DNA of 54,783 bases from Desulfarculus sp. (lineage in GTDB: Bacteria; Desulfobacterota; Desulfarculia; Desulfarculales; Desulfarculaceae), in contig JACRDC010000029.1 in NCBI GenBank assembly GCA_016218705.1, positions 1-54,783 of the forward strand, given 5' to 3'. Positions within the stretch are counted from its first letter, which is position 1. Each line of letters starts with the position of its first letter. A program made the position numbers and the translations under genes. Below, in pieces: positions 52,314 through 54,783 of this stretch. The notes beneath the pieces were generated by a model, which was not told the DNA's origin, searched no databases, and was given only the letters and a program-made list of their open reading frames with translations.

Positions 52314-52946
52314 ATGTCCAGCCAAGAAAGCCTGGCGGCCGTGGAGCAGGCCATGACCCCGCACGAGCCTGGCCCGGCCGCGGAGCAGGCCTGGCCAGGG
52401 GCCGAGGCCTTGTCCCCCAACGGAGATTTTTTGCGCCAGGCCGAGCGGGACAGCGGCGTGGGCATCGGCGCCTGCTACGGTTGCAAGAAGTGTTCTAACG
52501 GCTGCCCGCTGACCTTCGCCATGGACCTGCACCCCTTTCAGGTGGTCCGCCTGGCCCAGTTGGGCCAGGTGGAGCGCTTGAGCCGCTGCCGCACCATTTG
52601 GGTCTGCTCGTCCTGCCAGACCTGCCTGACCCGCTGCCCCAACCAGGTGGACCTGCCGCGTTTCATGGACTGGCTAAAGGAGCGGGTGGCCAAGGGCGGC
52701 GGCAGTGTGGAGCAGGCGCGGACGCTTCTGTTCCACAGGCTCTTCCTTGATGAGGTCAAGGCCCGGGGCCGGGTCTTCGAGGGCTCGCTCATGACCCGCT
52801 ACCTCCTCAAGACCGGCGGGGCCTTCGGCCCGGAGGCCATGGCCAACGCCCGCCTGGGTCTGGCCATGTTCAAGCGCGGACGCCTAAAGCTCCTGCCCGC
52901 CGGCATCAAGCAACGGCGCTGGCTCAAGGACCTGTTCAAGGCATAG
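52314..52946 (+). CDS. hdrC: Heterodisulfide-reductase-like subunit C (two [4Fe-4S] clusters)
   Basis: A 210-residue iron-sulfur subunit with two complete motifs, CYGCKKCSNGCPLTF and CSSCQTCLTRCPNQVD. It passes electrons between HdrA and HdrB. The N terminus of about 45 residues before the first cluster is Pro/Ala-rich and probably flexible. ATG at 52314 follows GGGGGGAGGGGACC. It is followed by hdrB after 12 bases. Confidence 0.93.
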   Translation: MSSQESLAAVEQAMTPHEPGPAAEQAWPGAEALSPNGDFLRQAERDSGVGIGACYGCKKCSNGCPLTFAMDLHPFQVVRLAQLGQVERLSRCRTIWVCSSCQTCLTRCPNQVDLPRFMDWLKERVAKGGGSVEQARTLLFHRLFLDEVKARGRVFEGSLMTRYLLKTGGAFGPEAMANARLGLAMFKRGRLKLLPAGIKQRRWLKDLFKA

Positions 52947-52958
52947 GGAGGCCCGTCC

Positions 52959-53870
52959 ATGACAGCGCTCGCCAAACCAAGCGGCCAGCCCGACGACCGG
53001 CGCCGGGTCGGCTATTACCCGGGGTGCTCCCTGGAGGCCACGGCCCGGGACTACGCCGAATCGGTGGCTGGGGCGGCTCAGCTTCTGGGCGTGGAGTTGA
53101 ATGAGGTGCCGGACTGGAACTGCTGCGGGGCCACGGCGGCCCACAGCCTGGACCACCGGGCCACGCTGAACCTGGCGGCCCGCAACCTGGCCCTGGCCGC
53201 CAAATGCCCCTCGCCCCTGGTGGTGCCCTGCGCCCTGTGCTTCAACCGCCTGAAAAGCGCCCAGGCCGAGCTGGCCCGGGACACCAGCCAGGTCATCCCC
53301 GAGATAGCCGGCCTGGGCGGCGATTACGGGTCCGCGCAAGTCAAGGAGCTGAACAGCTTCCTTAGCGAGGACTGGGCCGTGGAAAAGGCGCGGCGACTGA
53401 AGCAACGCGACCTGACGGGTCTTAGGCCGGTCTGCTACTACGGCTGCCAGGGCCAGCGCCCGCCGGCGGTCACCGGTCACCCGGAGCCCGAGAACCCCAT
53501 GGGTTTGGACCGTCTGCTCACGGCCCTGGGCGCGAGCGTGCGGGACTGGCCCTACAAGACCGACTGCTGCGGGGCCTCCCACGCCGTGCCCCGGCCCGAC
53601 ATCGTGCACACCCTGGTGGCGCGGCTCTACGAGCGCGCCCTGGCCGCCGGGGCCAACTGCCTGGTCACCGGCTGCCAGATGTGCCAGGCCAACCTGGACC
53701 TCTACCAGCAGGAGATAGCCAGGGAGATGGGGCGCGAGGTCTACCTGCCGGTCTTTTATTTTACCGAGCTGCTGGGCCTGGCCCTGGGGCACCCCCAGGC
53801 CGGCCGTTGGCTGGACCGGCATATGACCAGCCCACGGCCCTTGTTGGCCGCCGCCGGCCTGGCCCTTTAG
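52959..53870 (+). CDS. hdrB: Heterodisulfide-reductase-like subunit B (CCG domains)
   Basis: A 303-residue HdrB with two Cys-rich CCG motifs. The first is YYPGCSLEATA ... WNCCGATAAHS ... CALCFNRL; the second is CYYGCQ ... TDCCGASHAV ... CQMCQANLDLYQ. All Cys ligands for the noncubane clusters that split a disulfide are present. In sulfate reducers HdrB acts on an unknown disulfide, perhaps coupled to DsrC or other thiols. It is followed by hdrA after 12 bases. Confidence 0.94.
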   Translation: MTALAKPSGQPDDRRRVGYYPGCSLEATARDYAESVAGAAQLLGVELNEVPDWNCCGATAAHSLDHRATLNLAARNLALAAKCPSPLVVPCALCFNRLKSAQAELARDTSQVIPEIAGLGGDYGSAQVKELNSFLSEDWAVEKARRLKQRDLTGLRPVCYYGCQGQRPPAVTGHPEPENPMGLDRLLTALGASVRDWPYKTDCCGASHAVPRPDIVHTLVARLYERALAAGANCLVTGCQMCQANLDLYQQEIAREMGREVYLPVFYFTELLGLALGHPQAGRWLDRHMTSPRPLLAAAGLAL

Positions 53871-53882
53871 ACGGGAGGCGTT

Positions 53883-54783
53883 ATGAGCGCGGAAGAGCAG
53901 CGGACACGGGGCGCGGCCACCTCGGGCGCGGTGTGCGTGGTGGGCGGGGGCATCGCCGGCATGCAGGCCGCCCTGGACCTGGCGGCCAGCGGCTTCATGG
54001 TGCACCTCTTGGAGGAGAACATCTCCATCGGCGGCATCATGGCCCAGTTGGACAAGACCTTTCCCACCAATGACTGCTCCACCTGCATGATCTCGCCCAA
54101 GCTGATTGAAGTGGCCAGCAACCCCAACATCCGCATACACACCCGCGCCACGGTCAGCCGGTTGGAGGGCGCGCCCGGCAACTTCACGCTTACGGTCAGC
54201 CAGGCCCCGCGCTACGTGGATGAAAAGACCTGCACCGGCTGTGGCGAGTGCGCCAAGGTCTGCCCGGTGGAGGTCCCGGCCAATTTCAACCTGGGCCTCA
54301 ACCAGCGCAAGGCCGTGTACCGCCACTTCCCCCAGGCCATCCCCAGCGCCTTCGCCATAGACAAGCGCGGCACCAGCCCTTGCAAGGTGGCCTGCCCGGC
54401 CGGCATCAGCGTGCAGGGCTACGTGGCCCTGATCGCCCAGGGCCGGTTCAGGGAAGCCCTTGAATTGATCCGCCGGGAGAACCCCCTGCCGGCGGTCTGC
54501 GGCCGGGTCTGCACCCACCCCTGCGAGACGGCCTGCGCCCGGGGCAGCTTTGACGAGCCCATCGCCATCCGCGACCTCAAGCGCTTCGTGGCCGAATGGG
54601 AGATAGCGCAGAGGGCCATGGACCTGCCGGCCACTAAACCTACCACGGGGCAGAAGGTGGCCATCATCGGCTCCGGGCCAGCCGGGCTCTCGGCGGCCTA
54701 CTACCTGGCCCTGGAGGGCATCGGCGCCACCATCTTCGAGGCGCTCGCCGTGACCGGCGGCATGCTGCGCGTGGGCATCCCCG
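53883..54783 (+). CDS. hdrA: HdrA fused to GltD-like domain, N-terminal part (cut by window end)
   Basis: Open from ATG 53883 to the window edge, 300 codons. FAD-binding start CVVGGGIAGMQAALDLA, then NDCSTCMISPKLIEVA, typical of HdrA, and a ferredoxin motif CTGCGECAKVCPVEVP. From about residue 160 the chain continues as the N-terminal iron-sulfur domain of GltD/NADPH-glutamate-synthase small subunit (CKVACPAGISVQGY ... CGRVCTHPCETACARG), and then a second FAD fold begins (VAIIGSGPAGLSAAYYLA). Such HdrA-GltD fusions occur in Desulfobacterota and probably split electrons between NAD(P)H, ferredoxin and a disulfide. The rest lies beyond the window. Confidence 0.93.
   Translation, partial: MSAEEQRTRGAATSGAVCVVGGGIAGMQAALDLAASGFMVHLLEENISIGGIMAQLDKTFPTNDCSTCMISPKLIEVASNPNIRIHTRATVSRLEGAPGNFTLTVSQAPRYVDEKTCTGCGECAKVCPVEVPANFNLGLNQRKAVYRHFPQAIPSAFAIDKRGTSPCKVACPAGISVQGYVALIAQGRFREALELIRRENPLPAVCGRVCTHPCETACARGSFDEPIAIRDLKRFVAEWEIAQRAMDLPATKPTTGQKVAIIGSGPAGLSAAYYLALEGIGATIFEALAVTGGMLRVGIP

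Overview
The window is GC-rich, densely packed DNA from what looks like an anaerobic deltaproteobacterium (Desulfobacterota). The clues are an HdrCB-HdrA set in which HdrA continues into a GltD-like domain, a class I hybrid cluster protein, an Etf whose alpha subunit carries a ferredoxin domain, many stand-alone receivers and several sigma-54 activators. A Desulfarculaceae-like sulfate reducer is my best guess; nothing here is a taxonomic marker.

Layout: (a) 1-141, the 3' end of an IS5-type insertion sequence. (b) 516-7697, a SulP transporter followed by a phosphorelay cluster: a cytidylate-kinase-like/receiver fusion, a full sensor kinase, a receiver, a degenerate kinase-like protein, a small membrane protein and another receiver. 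(c) 7757-26978, a large catabolic locus read outward from a divergent promoter at about 12.1 kb. Leftward lie a 4-hydroxybenzoyl-CoA-reductase-like molybdenum enzyme (three subunits) and a VOC epimerase-like protein. Rightward lie a class III CoA transferase, EtfB, ferredoxin-EtfA, an acyl-CoA dehydrogenase, a GntR regulator, a two-subunit B12-dependent acyl-CoA mutase, HyuA/HyuB hydantoinase/oxoprolinase subunits and a second three-subunit molybdenum hydroxylase. (d) 27.0-27.6 kb, a gene-free stretch with dyads and a REP-like repeat. (e) 27.6-40.7 kb, mostly housekeeping and lipid or sugar genes (malQ, acyl-CoA ligase, two hotdog thioesterases, YheT-type hydrolase, M20 peptidase, MFS transporter, gap), plus a lone DotU-SPOR fusion, a sigma-54 activator and a GAF protein. 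(f) 40.8-46.1 kb, a small exported protein, a degenerate sigma-54 activator-like protein behind a strong sigma-54 promoter, Rrf2 regulator plus hcp, and a CPA2 antiporter. (g) 46.2 kb to the end, a PAS sigma-54 activator, then a sigma-54 promoter with upstream repeat sites in front of a heme-c sensor kinase, response regulators, a universal stress protein, and hdrC, hdrB, hdrA-gltD (cut off by the window).

The most interesting part is region (c). Its set of enzyme types matches, step by step, the anaerobic indoleacetate (iaa) route known from Aromatoleum/Azoarcus: molybdenum hydroxylation to a lactam, ATP-dependent lactam opening, CoA transfer to an arylsuccinate, B12-dependent rearrangement to an arylmethylmalonyl-CoA, and oxidative decarboxylation. 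Active-site details agree. The mutase keeps the carboxylate-binding Tyr and Arg but has smaller residues elsewhere in the pocket. The acyl-CoA dehydrogenase lacks the usual catalytic Glu, which would not be needed if decarboxylation makes the carbanion. The divergent molybdenum enzyme has the extra [4Fe-4S] loop of 4-hydroxybenzoyl-CoA reductase but a Met where the catalytic Glu should be. The substrate is inferred, not shown.
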